64,000 bases of DNA from Paracoccaceae bacterium. Its GTDB lineage: Bacteria > Pseudomonadota > Alphaproteobacteria > Rhodobacterales > Rhodobacteraceae. The notes under the pieces were generated by a model. It worked only from the letters and a program-made list of their open reading frames with translations. It was not told the origin of the DNA and made no database searches. Shown here in pieces: positions 27,554 through 40,523 of this stretch. Positions within the stretch are counted from its first letter, which is position 1. Every line of letters starts with the position of its first letter. The translations under genes were made by a program, and so were the position numbers. Location: contig JACKKJ010000006.1 in NCBI GenBank assembly GCA_024236495.1, forward strand, positions 97,511 through 161,510. Reading direction: 5' to 3'.

Positions 27554-29643
27554 CAGGCCCTCCTGCCTTGAGCCGGCAGAAATACTTCGGCCTGTTCTAC
27601 GACGCTTCTAAGCGTATCTATACCCGGAGCCAGTCGGTCACGCATTTGGGTGACGTGATCTTGGGCGGCACCGAGCGCCGCTTCAAGCTGGCTGTTGTAG
27701 TTAGAAAGCGCCTTGCCCAGCATGATGTCGATCTGATCCAGCTTCTCTGCCTGATCTGAGATTTCCTGCAAGGCAACGCGGGTGGCTTCGAGAGACGCCC
27801 TGATGCCTTCCCGTTCCGTTCCGAGCGCAGCCTGGGCTGTGTCGAGCACATGTTTCGAATAGGCGACGACACTCTTAGCGTCCGCTTGGACGGTATCCGA
27901 CACCGACGCGATGGTTTCCGCTAGCTTGCGGATCTGGCTCTCGATTTTGTCGTGCGCGTTCCGCAGCGGCTCGACCGCGCCAACAAGCTGGCGGCTGGCA
28001 TCCACGAAGGACGCAGAAGCACCGGAGACCGCTTCCGCGCCACTGCGAAGTCCGGAAGCCGCCGAATTCGCACCGGCGACGCTGGTGTCGATGGCGGCCC
28101 CGAGATCCCCAAGCCGAGAACTCACGGCGTCCAGTTGGTGCAGCAGAGTGCCGCCGATTGTTTCGCCCATTGTGGCACCGAGCCGGGCGATTTCCTGACT
28201 TGCGGATTCGAAAGACTCCAGAACCACCTTGCCGGCTCCGTCGATGGCCCGGCTCGCAATCGTGGTAGTAGCCGCCATCTGCGACTGCGCGGCGGCGGCG
28301 CCGTCAGATGCAGCCGCGGCAAGCTCGTCGCGGAATCGTTCCGCGGCCTGACGCATTTCGTCTGCGGCAGATCTCATCGCGGCGGCGCCTTCTGATGTGT
28401 TGTCCCGGATACCCGCGAGCGTCTCATTCATGACGCTCAGGAGCTGTTCCGCGCCTCTCGTCATCGTGGAGGACGCCGTTTCTCCAGTCGCTGCAACCTG
28501 TTGTCGCAGATTGTTGATGGCAACAGCCATCTCCGCGAGGGCGCTCTGCAAGCCGTCTCCTGCCTGGGCATTGGAGGCGTTCATTCGGTCAACCATCAGG
28601 CTGATCCGGTCAGATGCCTCTCCAAGAGACTCGCTGGCGCGGTTCAGTGCGTTTCCGACCGAGTGCGTCAACTGTGTAGAAAGATCTCCAACCAAGCCTT
28701 CCATGCTTGCAGTTCCCATTCGACTCACCTTGTCGATGATGGGATCCATCTGTGCCGAAATGGACCGGGTTATGTGCTCCGGAAGCTCGTCTAGTGGCTT
28801 CCGCAACTCAGCCACCATAGAAAACCCGATCTCCCGAAGATGCTCTCTTTGTTCCGTTGCCGCCTTGAGCTGACGAAACCCAATATCCTCAAGGCTGACA
28901 AACACCAGCCTGCGCTCGATCCTCAGGCAAAGCTTGTGCAGTTCGTGATCGACGAAGTCTCCTCGCTTGCGCAGCAAGTAGGTAAAGACGATCGAGCACG
29001 CCAAGCCGACCAAGGACATGACGAACTTCGCCGACGCGATCTGCATGAAACCGGTCATTGCGCCCTGCAGACCCGCATCGGCGTTTGAAGCTCCCTGCAT
29101 GGTCAGGGAAAATTCGTTAAGGGCAGCAACCAATCCAAGAAACGTCAGGAAGAGCCCGACAGAGACGAAAAGGTTTGGAAGAATCCGAAAGACACCGGGA
29201 CCAAAGCCCAGATCATGAACATTCAAGAATGAGGATGGCCTGATGGAGTTCCGCTGCGTAATCGTTCCGTCCACGTCGTCAACAACCACTGTCTCACTGA
29301 ACTCATCCCATGCCTCGGACAGATCAAACCACTGCTTCGAGGCGGCGCTTCGCTCCTTCACCTTCGCCCTGAACTCATCAAAACCGGATGAGAATTCGCG
29401 AATACCCGGATATGCCTCGACCATGGCACGCATTTCACCGACAGCCTTCACCTGATTTCGGGTGCGCAACCAAAACGTAAGTCCGAATACCAAGAGTGCG
29501 AGCACCAAAAGGATCGCAACAAGCCCTGGCGCCCCATCGTTCTTTGTCAAAAGTTCCGCAAGGGTAATAATCAGATCGACGACGGTGCGGCCAGCATCAT
29601 CAATGGTTTGGTTGAGACCGACATTCTCAAGCTGGTTTTCCAC
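27553..29643 (-). CDS. zorA: Zorya motor protein ZorA (MotA/ExbB-like)
   Basis: 696-residue MotA/TolQ/ExbB-family proton-channel protein, first gene of the operon. TM segments lie near residues 37-60, 152-180 (FVSVGLFLTFLGLVAALNEF) and 202-226 (FVMSLVGLACSIVFTYLL). After residue ~260 comes a very long Ala/Ser-rich helical tail of ~430 residues, the hallmark of ZorA, thought to signal phage contact. GTG start at 29643 with GGAGAGG six bases upstream. In the membrane it forms a 5:2 type complex with ZorB (known for the family). Confidence 0.93.
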   Translation of the reverse strand: MENQLENVGLNQTIDDAGRTVVDLIITLAELLTKNDGAPGLVAILLVLALLVFGLTFWLRTRNQVKAVGEMRAMVEAYPGIREFSSGFDEFRAKVKERSAASKQWFDLSEAWDEFSETVVVDDVDGTITQRNSIRPSSFLNVHDLGFGPGVFRILPNLFVSVGLFLTFLGLVAALNEFSLTMQGASNADAGLQGAMTGFMQIASAKFVMSLVGLACSIVFTYLLRKRGDFVDHELHKLCLRIERRLVFVSLEDIGFRQLKAATEQREHLREIGFSMVAELRKPLDELPEHITRSISAQMDPIIDKVSRMGTASMEGLVGDLSTQLTHSVGNALNRASESLGEASDRISLMVDRMNASNAQAGDGLQSALAEMAVAINNLRQQVAATGETASSTMTRGAEQLLSVMNETLAGIRDNTSEGAAAMRSAADEMRQAAERFRDELAAAASDGAAAAQSQMAATTTIASRAIDGAGKVVLESFESASQEIARLGATMGETIGGTLLHQLDAVSSRLGDLGAAIDTSVAGANSAASGLRSGAEAVSGASASFVDASRQLVGAVEPLRNAHDKIESQIRKLAETIASVSDTVQADAKSVVAYSKHVLDTAQAALGTEREGIRASLEATRVALQEISDQAEKLDQIDIMLGKALSNYNSQLEAALGAAQDHVTQMRDRLAPGIDTLRSVVEQAEVFLPAQGRRA

Positions 29644-29989
29644 TTAACCTCTCCAATCTCTTCTTACGTTTAGCAGGACACTTATGCCGTCAGCCGCGAG
29701 ACTTGACATCTTCATCTTCTTCAGAGCGGAACCAGCCGATGCAGCCGCGCCCTTTTTGGCGGATCCCCTTCCAGTAGACATCCGACGTCATCGCCCTGAT
29801 CGGAAAGCAGTCTTGAAACGCCCAGTCAGAAAATTCATGAAACTCATTTGGTTACCTCTGTTTCCGGCAGGTAATCACCAGCGTCGAGCCCGTTCAACCT
29901 CATTCGATTTGACTTCAGCTAAAAGTGCAGGGGCGCACTGACCAGAACGCTTAGAAAGGCCCCGTTTTGATGAGGCCGAAATGAGCGTG
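29644..29989 (-). other. zorA upstream region with two tiny overlapping ORFs
   Basis: 346 bases between hsdR and zorA, lower in GC than the neighbours. The zor promoter should lie here. Two small minus-strand frames overlap by ATGA: 29788-29847 (MSFMNFLTGRFKTAFRSGR) and 29690-29791 (33 residues, MTSDVYWKGIRQKGRGCIGW then an acidic tail). They end 46 bases before zorA. They could be a leader or small defence-associated genes, or chance; no family recognised. Confidence 0.3.
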
Positions 29990-33222
<3,233 letters not shown>

Positions 33223-33223
<1 letters not shown>

Positions 33224-34359
33224 CAGCTGGCCTCCTCAATCTCGGCGTGACGCCCCCTGAGCTGCGAGATCGGCTTCAGGAACGTCTCCTGAAGCTTCGC
33301 CATTTCGGTGGCCATCCAGTTGGCCATCTCCGGCCACACATCTTCGTTGAAGCCATCAAAGGGAGCCACCTGGACAATCTTGGACATCTTGCTGTCATCC
33401 ATTCTCAGCCACTTGAGGGGCGTGCCGAAAGCGCTGTCGAACTCCGCCCGCCGCGCGAAAAGCTCGTCGAACAGCAGCTTGTTGCGCGCCTTGTCCGGCC
33501 CTCCGAAAACGACTTCGACGCGCGCCTCAGACTGGGTGAACGCCAGGCTGAAGATGATCGACCTCACGCCAGAGCCGCAGTAGATCCAGTTCTCACGCGA
33601 AGGGGACACGTTCTCATATCTGCTCATGCCGGCGGCCCGGAGCTGACGCAGCGCGAGCTCCCAGAACTTCAGGCGCAGCTTGTGCCGCCTCTGCTGCACG
33701 CCCTTGGCGGATTTCTCCTCGCTCTCCTTCTCCGCCATGCCGATCATGAAATCCGCCGCCTCAGGGGTCGGGATCACCGGCTGAATGTCGATTAGGAGTT
33801 CGTCTCCGAAGGCGTAAGGCGTCACCTTGAAGCACCGCGCATCGATCCGGTGCTCACGCAGCCACAGGACCGTTGACGTGACCTCCTTGCGGAAGTTCGC
33901 GGCGATGAACATCAGGCGCTGATCGTGCCCGGAGTTCAGCATCACCTCATCGAGGGCGTCGACCTCCAGAAACTCGCAGATGCGCTGCACGGCGCTGCCG
34001 CCGCCCTCGTGCCGGTCGAGATACTGCTGGTAGATGTCGATGATCTGCGCCTTGGTCAGGCTGGAAACGTAGGCCGCGTATTTCAGGGCCTGCCAGGCGA
34101 CATCCCGGCCGGAATCGTCGAGCTTGTTCTCGATCACCACCAGCTGTCCGTCGGTGTCGAGCGCCAGCAGGTCCAACCGCTCGCGCGTGTCGGCGAAGCC
34201 GTCGAACTCCTTCTGGATGATCAGGAGATTCTCGCCAAGCGCGTCGGGCTGGTTGGCGAGCCATTCCTGCAGGTGATCCCGCTCGCGCAGCGCAAGGTCG
34301 GAGAAGCGTTTCTCTTCGAGTTTCTTCAGCCGGTTCTGGGATCGGTTCACTTGGAACAT
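33223..34359 (-). CDS. PD-(D/E)XK nuclease-like protein with DUF4268 domain
   Basis: 378-residue protein embedded between hsdS and hsdR. The N-terminal half has a nuclease-like core ERLDLLALDTDGQLVVIENK followed by QALKYAAYVSSL, the D-x(n)-E-x-K plus Gln pattern of PD-(D/E)XK folds. The C-terminal half (RLKFWELALRQLRAAGM onward) matches DUF4268. It is one base from hsdR, so co-translated. Such genes are common passengers of type I loci; whether it cuts DNA, or modulates HsdR, is unknown. Confidence 0.75.
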
Positions 34360-34363
34360 CTCT

Positions 34364-34858
34364 TTACTTCTCCACCGACACTGTGCCCTTCACGTTCTGA
34401 TCTCGCGGCCCCTGCGGCCCCGTCTCGATCGCATGACGCCACCAACGATCAAAAAGCTCTCGGTCGCAGGTGCCCATTTGCCCAAGGTTCATGGACAGCA
34501 GGCGTCCATCACGATCAACAATCGTGCCGTAGTCCAGCGTTCCATTTACGTTGGGAACCCACTCATCGCAGGAGAGTAAGATCCCATCGGTCGACGTAGT
34601 GATGGAGACAGAAATTCCGCCTTCCTTCGGATCAATTCGGCTGACGGTGAACTCGCAGGGCGGCGAGGGAGGGATCCCGTTCACTACCGCATCGAGGCTG
34701 CGCAACATGGCGACGACGGCGACTAGGTCCGCGGTGTCCGTCAGCGTGGGTAGCCACCAGCGGATCACATCCTTTAGGTCCTCGATGATTTCAACGTCAT
34801 ACCCGGACAGGCGCCAATGGCTGTCGCGAAGAAAGAATGGGAGGACGTCCTCTGTCAC
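34364..34858 (-). CDS. Unknown 164-residue protein in the hsd operon
   Basis: Small mixed alpha/beta acidic protein between hsdS and the DUF4268 gene; start overlaps the hsdS stop by 4 bases (ATGA) and the stop lies 4 bases before the next gene, so it is an operon member. Features include Trp-rich ends (IRWWLPTLTD, RELFDRWWRHAIE). No signal peptide or TM helix. No family recognised. An anti-restriction-type control or immunity-like role is possible only by location. Confidence 0.6.
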   Translation of the reverse strand: MTEDVLPFFLRDSHWRLSGYDVEIIEDLKDVIRWWLPTLTDTADLVAVVAMLRSLDAVVNGIPPSPPCEFTVSRIDPKEGGISVSITTSTDGILLSCDEWVPNVNGTLDYGTIVDRDGRLLSMNLGQMGTCDRELFDRWWRHAIETGPQGPRDQNVKGTVSVEK

Positions 34859-36123
34859 GCCACCGCCTCCGCCTGCTCCCGCGCCTCACCCACACGCAGT
34901 TCGCCCGACATGAGCCGCGGCAGGAGCGTGTCTCGGAGGGTGGCGAGGGTTTTGTTTTCGAGCTCCAGAGCAACGATTCTTTCGAACAGCGGAGACATGA
35001 TACGATCTGCTGCCGAGATAATTTCGTCGGCTGGCAAGCTGACCATTGCCTCGTCCAGATGATGACGTTGGATGTGTCCCATCGTTGTCGCCTTTGAATG
35101 AGCGATCTCCCGAAAATCTTCCATGTGCTGATCAACCGCGAAATAATGGAACCACTTTGGCACCAGGTCCGACGACACCTTGAACAGATGTTGGTTCAAA
35201 GCACCTGAGCCATTGGTCCACACCTTTTGAAGCAGCGACCCGGACCAGGAGAACAGAACATCGCCATCCTGTATTCGATACTTAGCTGGTAGATCTGCCG
35301 AAGCTCGGTTGCTGCTGGCAGTCACCCCGTTACGAAGCTCGGCAATTTTGATGACTGGAAGCGAGTCCTCGCTCTCTTTTGGCGGGAATTTCTGAAGTGC
35401 TGCACCGTTGAGGAAAGTCGCGATGCTGGAAAGGGATTTCACTTCCCACCCCACCGGCAGGCCTTCATCACCGAAGCTGTCGGGGAAGAGGGCGGCGGTG
35501 GCTGCGTCCATGTGGGCGGGGGGGCGGCCTTCGGTCTTGGCCCAGACGGGGTCGAAATCGACGAACCACGACCGGTAGAGCGCCCGCGCCATCGCCTCCA
35601 GCGTCGCCGCCGTCTTGCGGTTTAGCTCGATCTTGTCATCCAGCGCTCCAAGGATCGCCGCGATCTCGCGTTGCTCTGGAAGTTCAGGAAGCTCGGGCAA
35701 CTCAAGCGCTCTGATATCCTTCATATTAAGGTGATGAACGGTCGATCCAGCCGAACGGACTTCAAGCGTGTGCTGTAAGTCGGGCGAAATCAGCAAGTAG
35801 TGAAGGTAGCGAGGCACGACCTTAGACACGTCAGGAGAAAGAAGGACCGTCCTCTGCCCCAAGACTGGGAATATTCCTTCAGGGATTAGTCCAACTTCGC
35901 CAACCGGTGCTTCACGAGCAAGAATCAAGTCGCCTGGCATAGGACGGCGGCGCTTTGTCCAATACTCGTAGGTTTCCTCGGAAACCTTGTTGGCTCCATC
36001 GAAATCAATCCGACCGTTTTTGATGTCGGTAGTCCGGATCGATGGATGGCCAGACTCTGCTTTGGGTGCAGTCTTATGCTCACAATCAACGATCGCGACG
36101 CAAACGTCATCAAGGGTCGTCAT
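34855..36123 (-). CDS. hsdS: Type I restriction specificity subunit HsdS
   Basis: 422-residue DNA-recognition subunit with two target-recognition domains. TRD1 spans ~1-150, then a conserved helical spacer (REIAAILGALDDKIELNRKT, then MARALYRSWFVDFDP). TRD2 covers ~225-365, and the second spacer is at the C-terminus (NKTLATLRDTLLPRLMSGEL). Two half-repeats imply a bipartite target site that cannot be read from sequence. Overlaps hsdM by 4 bases (ATGA). Confidence 0.93.
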   Translation of the reverse strand: MTTLDDVCVAIVDCEHKTAPKAESGHPSIRTTDIKNGRIDFDGANKVSEETYEYWTKRRRPMPGDLILAREAPVGEVGLIPEGIFPVLGQRTVLLSPDVSKVVPRYLHYLLISPDLQHTLEVRSAGSTVHHLNMKDIRALELPELPELPEQREIAAILGALDDKIELNRKTAATLEAMARALYRSWFVDFDPVWAKTEGRPPAHMDAATAALFPDSFGDEGLPVGWEVKSLSSIATFLNGAALQKFPPKESEDSLPVIKIAELRNGVTASSNRASADLPAKYRIQDGDVLFSWSGSLLQKVWTNGSGALNQHLFKVSSDLVPKWFHYFAVDQHMEDFREIAHSKATTMGHIQRHHLDEAMVSLPADEIISAADRIMSPLFERIVALELENKTLATLRDTLLPRLMSGELRVGEAREQAEAVA

Positions 36124-37640
36124 CCCAACGCCCCCAGCCGCGCCTCGATCTCGACCTCGAGCCGCCGCCCCTCGGCGAACTGGGCGCGCAACTCCCCCAT
36201 CAGGCGCTCAAACTTCTCCTCGAAGGGCTCGCCGTCCTCTTCCGCGGCCCCGGCGCCGACATAGCGACCCGGGGTCAGGACGAAGTTGTGCCTCGCGATC
36301 TCTTCCAGGGTCGCCGCCTTGCAGAAGCCCGGCTCGTCCTCATACGTCCCTGCGTCCGGCTCCCCTCGCCAGGCGTGATAGGCGCGCGCGATGCGGGCGA
36401 CCTCGTCGTCTGACAGTTCCTTCTGCTTGCGGCTGCCCGGCACCAGCGCGCCCATCTTGCGCGCGTCGATGAACAGCACCTCGCCGCGCCGGTCGCGCAG
36501 CTTGGCGTCCTTGGCGATGCCGTTGGACTTATCCTTGGCCAGGATCCACAGGCAGGCCGGGATCTGGGTGCCGTAAAAAAGCTGCCCCGGCAGCGCCACC
36601 ATGGCGTCCACCGCTCCCCCTTCGACCAGCGCGCGGCGAATGTCGCCCTCTCCCCCGGACATGGACGACATCGAGCCGTTGGCCATGACCACACCGCCAA
36701 TCCCCGTGGCCGAGAGGTGGGCGAAGATGTGCTGGATCCAGCCGAAGTTGGCGTTACCCACCGGCGGCGCGCCGAACTTCCACCTCACATCCTCGCGCAG
36801 CAACTCCCCCGACCAGTCAGAGATGTTGAAGGGCGGATTGGCAAGGATGTAGTCGAAGCGTTCGTCCGGGAAGGCGTCCTTGACCAGCGTGCCTTCGGAG
36901 TTCCAGCGGATGTCGGCGAAGATGCCGCGGATGGCGAGGTTCATCCGGGCAAGGCCGAAGGTGGTGTGGTTGCGCTCCTGCCCGTAGATGGCGATGTCGT
37001 TGCGCTGGCCGGAATGCGCCTCGATAAACTTCTCGGACTGGACGAAGAAGCCGCCGGTGCCGCAGCAGGGGTCATAGACGCGGCCCCTGGTCGGTTCGAT
37101 CATCTCGATCAGCGTGTCGACGACGGATTTGGGGGTGTAGAACTCACCGCCGCGCTTGCCCTCGGAGCTGGCGAACTCGCCAATGCAGTATTCGTAAATG
37201 CGGCCGATCAGGTCGAAGTCCCGGCGGTCGCCGTGCAGCTTGATGTTGGTGAAGAGGTCGAGCAGGCCGGTGAGCATGGCCCGGTCGATGCTTTCCTTGC
37301 CGAAGACCTTGGGCAGCGCGCCCTTGAGGGTTTCGTTGTCAGCCTCGATCGCGCGCATGGCATCGTCGATCATGATGCCGATCTTCGGGTCCTTCGACTG
37401 CTTGGCCAGCGTCGACCAGCGCGCCTTTTCCGGCACCCAGAAGACGCTTTCGGCCAGGTATTCGTCCGGATCCTCGGGGTCGGCATAGTTGTCGTTGGTC
37501 AGCTGGTCATGAAGGCGTTCGAAGGAGATCGACACGTAGCGGAGGAACAGAAGGCCCAAGGCGATATGTTTGTATTCACCAGCGTCCATGGAGCCGCGCA
37601 TCTTGTCGGCGGCAGCAAAGAGGGTCTTTTCAATGCTCAC
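36120..37640 (-). CDS. hsdM: Type I methyltransferase subunit HsdM
   Basis: 506-residue N6-adenine methyltransferase. The N-terminal HsdM_N helical domain begins SIEKTLFAAADKMRGSMDAG. The SAM-binding motif is VYDPCCGTGGFF (about residue 200) and the catalytic motif IV is YILANPPFNISD. GTG 37640 is chosen because GAGGA lies 6-10 bases upstream and the family starts here; the upstream open frame is not conserved. First gene of the hsdM-hsdS-x-y-hsdR operon. Confidence 0.94.
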   Translation of the reverse strand: MSIEKTLFAAADKMRGSMDAGEYKHIALGLLFLRYVSISFERLHDQLTNDNYADPEDPDEYLAESVFWVPEKARWSTLAKQSKDPKIGIMIDDAMRAIEADNETLKGALPKVFGKESIDRAMLTGLLDLFTNIKLHGDRRDFDLIGRIYEYCIGEFASSEGKRGGEFYTPKSVVDTLIEMIEPTRGRVYDPCCGTGGFFVQSEKFIEAHSGQRNDIAIYGQERNHTTFGLARMNLAIRGIFADIRWNSEGTLVKDAFPDERFDYILANPPFNISDWSGELLREDVRWKFGAPPVGNANFGWIQHIFAHLSATGIGGVVMANGSMSSMSGGEGDIRRALVEGGAVDAMVALPGQLFYGTQIPACLWILAKDKSNGIAKDAKLRDRRGEVLFIDARKMGALVPGSRKQKELSDDEVARIARAYHAWRGEPDAGTYEDEPGFCKAATLEEIARHNFVLTPGRYVGAGAAEEDGEPFEEKFERLMGELRAQFAEGRRLEVEIEARLGALG

Positions 37641-37889
37641 GGTCGGTCCTCGCAAATTTCTGGGTCTCCGGCGGACCGGAAAACAACATGGGAGAAGTCT
37701 TGGCCCATATCCCGGCAAGCGGCAAGCTTTGCGATGCCAAATGTGGAGGCCACAATCTCACGGCGCAGCGGCGGCGCATGTTCAACGAAGTTGCAGCGCT
37801 TCCAGCAACTTGCCGATCTCCCTTTGCCTTTCGGCCGCGGAGCAAATCGCGTCTGCATGCACGGGCCGCCAAAGCGTGGTTCAGCCTTT

Positions 37890-40523
37890 TCACGCCGCCT
37901 CCACAAGGACTTCAGCGCGGGTGCCACCCAATGCAGCGAAAGCACGTTGGCGGCAGGTAAGGACCAGGATCTGTTGATCACGAGCCGTGCGGTGCAGCGC
38001 CGTGAACATCGCCTCAATCCGGTCATCGTCGCTGTGAACGAGCGCATCATCCAGGATTACGGGCACGGCGCGGCCATCGGCCGCGAACAGGCGCGCGAAC
38101 GCAAGGCGCGTCAGGATAGCCACCTGTTCTTGCGTGCCGCCTGAAAGGATTTCCATCGCCTCCGTCTGTCCGTCGCGGGTCAGAGTCACTGGCAATAGAC
38201 TCTGGTCGTCGATCGAAAGCTGAGCCCCTGGGTATAGGATCGAAAGCAGGGGCTGAAGCTCCCGCAGCACAGGGCCAAAATAGGCATCCCGAGCCTTGGC
38301 GCGAGCGTCTTCCAAGGCCAGGCGCAGCCGGTTTAGCGCGCGCACTTCAGCTTCATAGCGGGCAGCTCGCGCCTCGGCTTCTGCGCGAGCGCCGGCAATG
38401 CCCGCGAGGCGCTCCTCAATCCCTTCGTCTGCCAGCGCCGAGATGGTGGCGTTCAGCCGAGCTAGTTCCTCGCGTCCGGCCGACTCAGCCTGCCGTGCCT
38501 GCTCGACCGCACTCCTCGCGCGCGCCAAGCCCGCTTCGCACGTGGCGAGGTCAGGGGCCGAGGACTTAAGGGCCTCCAGCGCCTGGGCCGCAAGCGAACC
38601 GGTGTTATGCAACTCTGGCAAGCGTTTACGAATGGCGGCAATTTCCTCTGCCAGCTTTTCTGGCTCGCCCGCCTCCTCCTGTGCCTCGGTCAAACGGCGC
38701 TCCGCCGTGCGGCGATCAGCTTCGCCGCCAGCGCGCGCTTCACCTGCGGCTATCGCAACGGCATGTGCGGCCTTGGCACTGGCGCGAGCCTCGTCCTCTG
38801 CCTGTTCAGCCTTGGACAGTTCGGCGGTCAGGGAGACGGGTTCCTCGACTTCCGCAGGCGCTTCCGTAACTTCGGCTAGCGCGCTGGCGATGGCTCCTCG
38901 GAGGGCGTCCACGCCGTCAGGGGCGACTTCTGCTAGCAGTGCGGCGCCTTGGGCCAATGCCGCGTCCAGCCTGAGTGCCTCAGACCACGACTGGCGAGCT
39001 TGTGCCACGGTCTCTACGCCGCATCCAGCAAGGACCGCCTCGATGGCCTTGAGCGCCTTATCGACCTCGGCGCCAAGGTCAATGTCACGAGATTCCCCTG
39101 GATCAACGCGAAGGTGACCAAAGCCAGAGAGAGCAATCTCGGTAGCGACAAGGATCGGCTGAGGACCGGTTGGCAATAGCCGGCCATCGATCGTAGCTTC
39201 TGCGCCGGAATCTGGCATCGCCTCCACGGTAACCGCCTGAGACTCGGCCCGAGCGCGGGCGAAATCGAGCGCGTTCTGCGCCTTCTCCGCGATATCCAGC
39301 GCTTTCGCCGTCACGATAATGCGCTGGCGGCGAGCGCGATCACTGTCGATCGCGCCCTGCAAGCTGGTCGCGCGATCAAGCCGACGCCGCAGGTCCTCGG
39401 CTCGTGCTTGCGCTGAACGAGCGGCATCAGCCTTCATTGCACGCGCCAGGCGGAGGCGTAGTTCACGGGTCGCGGCCGCAGCGGTCTCCACAACCTCCGC
39501 TGCCGAGCGGTCACGAGAGGCCATATCTTCCGCACGGGCGCGGGCCGCCTTTGCTTGTTCCTCTGCTTCAGCCAAGATGCCGCGTGCTTGCTCCAACCGA
39601 TCGACCAGAGCTTGAAGCCGATCAATTTCACGCTGTGCCGCCTTCGCATCGAGGGTCGCCACTCGCGCCGCCGCTTCGGCCTGTTCGACGCGCGCGTTAT
39701 GCGCTTGCGCTGCCAGGTGAGCCGCCTCAGCCGCCCGAAGCCCATCCGCGCGTGCGGCTGCGTCATGCGGATCAGTTAGCCGCGCAAGACTCCGTTTCAC
39801 CTCGGCCCGGCGCTCAAGGTCCGCCGATAGCCGAACAGCGCGCGGGCGCAAGTTGGCCTCTTCGCTCGCAAGAGTTTCGGCCTCTTCCAGAGCGCGAGCC
39901 CATTCTCCCCCAGCCTTCGGCCGACCCGTAGCCGTGGCGAGCCGTTCATAGTCTTGCGCCACGCGATCGAGCACGGCATCCATACGCCGCCCACCGGTCA
40001 TCATGTCGATCTCGCCCGCAACGGAAGAAAGCAGGTCGCGCCGCGCGGCGAGGCCGCGTTCGCGTTCGCGCCTGTCGTCCGTGCCGGCACCTTCAGGTTC
40101 CATGCCATGAAGCCCCTGCCGGACCCAGAGAAGACCAGACGGACCTGCCAGGTCCCCGCCCATCAACCTGTCAATCCAAGCCTCGGCCTCGTCTTCCTGA
40201 GCGATCAAGCGACCATTTGCATCCGTCACCCGTGCTTGAGGACGCTGCAGCCAACGCTTGGAAATCCGGAAACGGCCATCTGGGAGTTCCACCTCTACCG
40301 CCACCTCGGGTGCGCCCCCGGCATGAGGCTGCAGCGCCTTGACGGGAGCTTTGTGGCTGCGGTGCTTCTCAAAAAAAAGAGCATGGAGCGCATCGAAAAA
40401 CGTAGACTTGCCGAATTCATTTGGCTCCGAGAGCACGGTTATGCCGTCTCCGATTCCGCTCAGACTGGCCCGTTTTCCCGCGAAGCGTCGCACATTGGTG
40501 ATGTCGATCGTGCGCAATCTCAT
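37890..40523 (-). CDS. SbcC/YhaN-like coiled-coil ATPase
   Basis: 877-residue SMC/Rad50-type ATPase of the YhaN kind. The N-terminal P-loop is EPNEFGKSTFFDAL (first Gly of the usual GPN-x-x-GKS is Glu). The long coiled-coil arms span ~160-720 and lack a CxxC zinc hook. The C-terminal signature is ILSGGTQEQ with Walker B PVILDDALVHSDDDR and a switch His region (LVLTCRQRAF). Its start overlaps the phosphoesterase gene by ATGA, so they form an SbcCD-like DNA end-processing pair. Chromosomal sbcCD repair genes would not normally sit inside a defence island, suggesting a defence role (inference). Confidence 0.85.
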   Translation of the reverse strand: MRLRTIDITNVRRFAGKRASLSGIGDGITVLSEPNEFGKSTFFDALHALFFEKHRSHKAPVKALQPHAGGAPEVAVEVELPDGRFRISKRWLQRPQARVTDANGRLIAQEDEAEAWIDRLMGGDLAGPSGLLWVRQGLHGMEPEGAGTDDRRERERGLAARRDLLSSVAGEIDMMTGGRRMDAVLDRVAQDYERLATATGRPKAGGEWARALEEAETLASEEANLRPRAVRLSADLERRAEVKRSLARLTDPHDAAARADGLRAAEAAHLAAQAHNARVEQAEAAARVATLDAKAAQREIDRLQALVDRLEQARGILAEAEEQAKAARARAEDMASRDRSAAEVVETAAAATRELRLRLARAMKADAARSAQARAEDLRRRLDRATSLQGAIDSDRARRQRIIVTAKALDIAEKAQNALDFARARAESQAVTVEAMPDSGAEATIDGRLLPTGPQPILVATEIALSGFGHLRVDPGESRDIDLGAEVDKALKAIEAVLAGCGVETVAQARQSWSEALRLDAALAQGAALLAEVAPDGVDALRGAIASALAEVTEAPAEVEEPVSLTAELSKAEQAEDEARASAKAAHAVAIAAGEARAGGEADRRTAERRLTEAQEEAGEPEKLAEEIAAIRKRLPELHNTGSLAAQALEALKSSAPDLATCEAGLARARSAVEQARQAESAGREELARLNATISALADEGIEERLAGIAGARAEAEARAARYEAEVRALNRLRLALEDARAKARDAYFGPVLRELQPLLSILYPGAQLSIDDQSLLPVTLTRDGQTEAMEILSGGTQEQVAILTRLAFARLFAADGRAVPVILDDALVHSDDDRIEAMFTALHRTARDQQILVLTCRQRAFAALGGTRAEVLVEAA

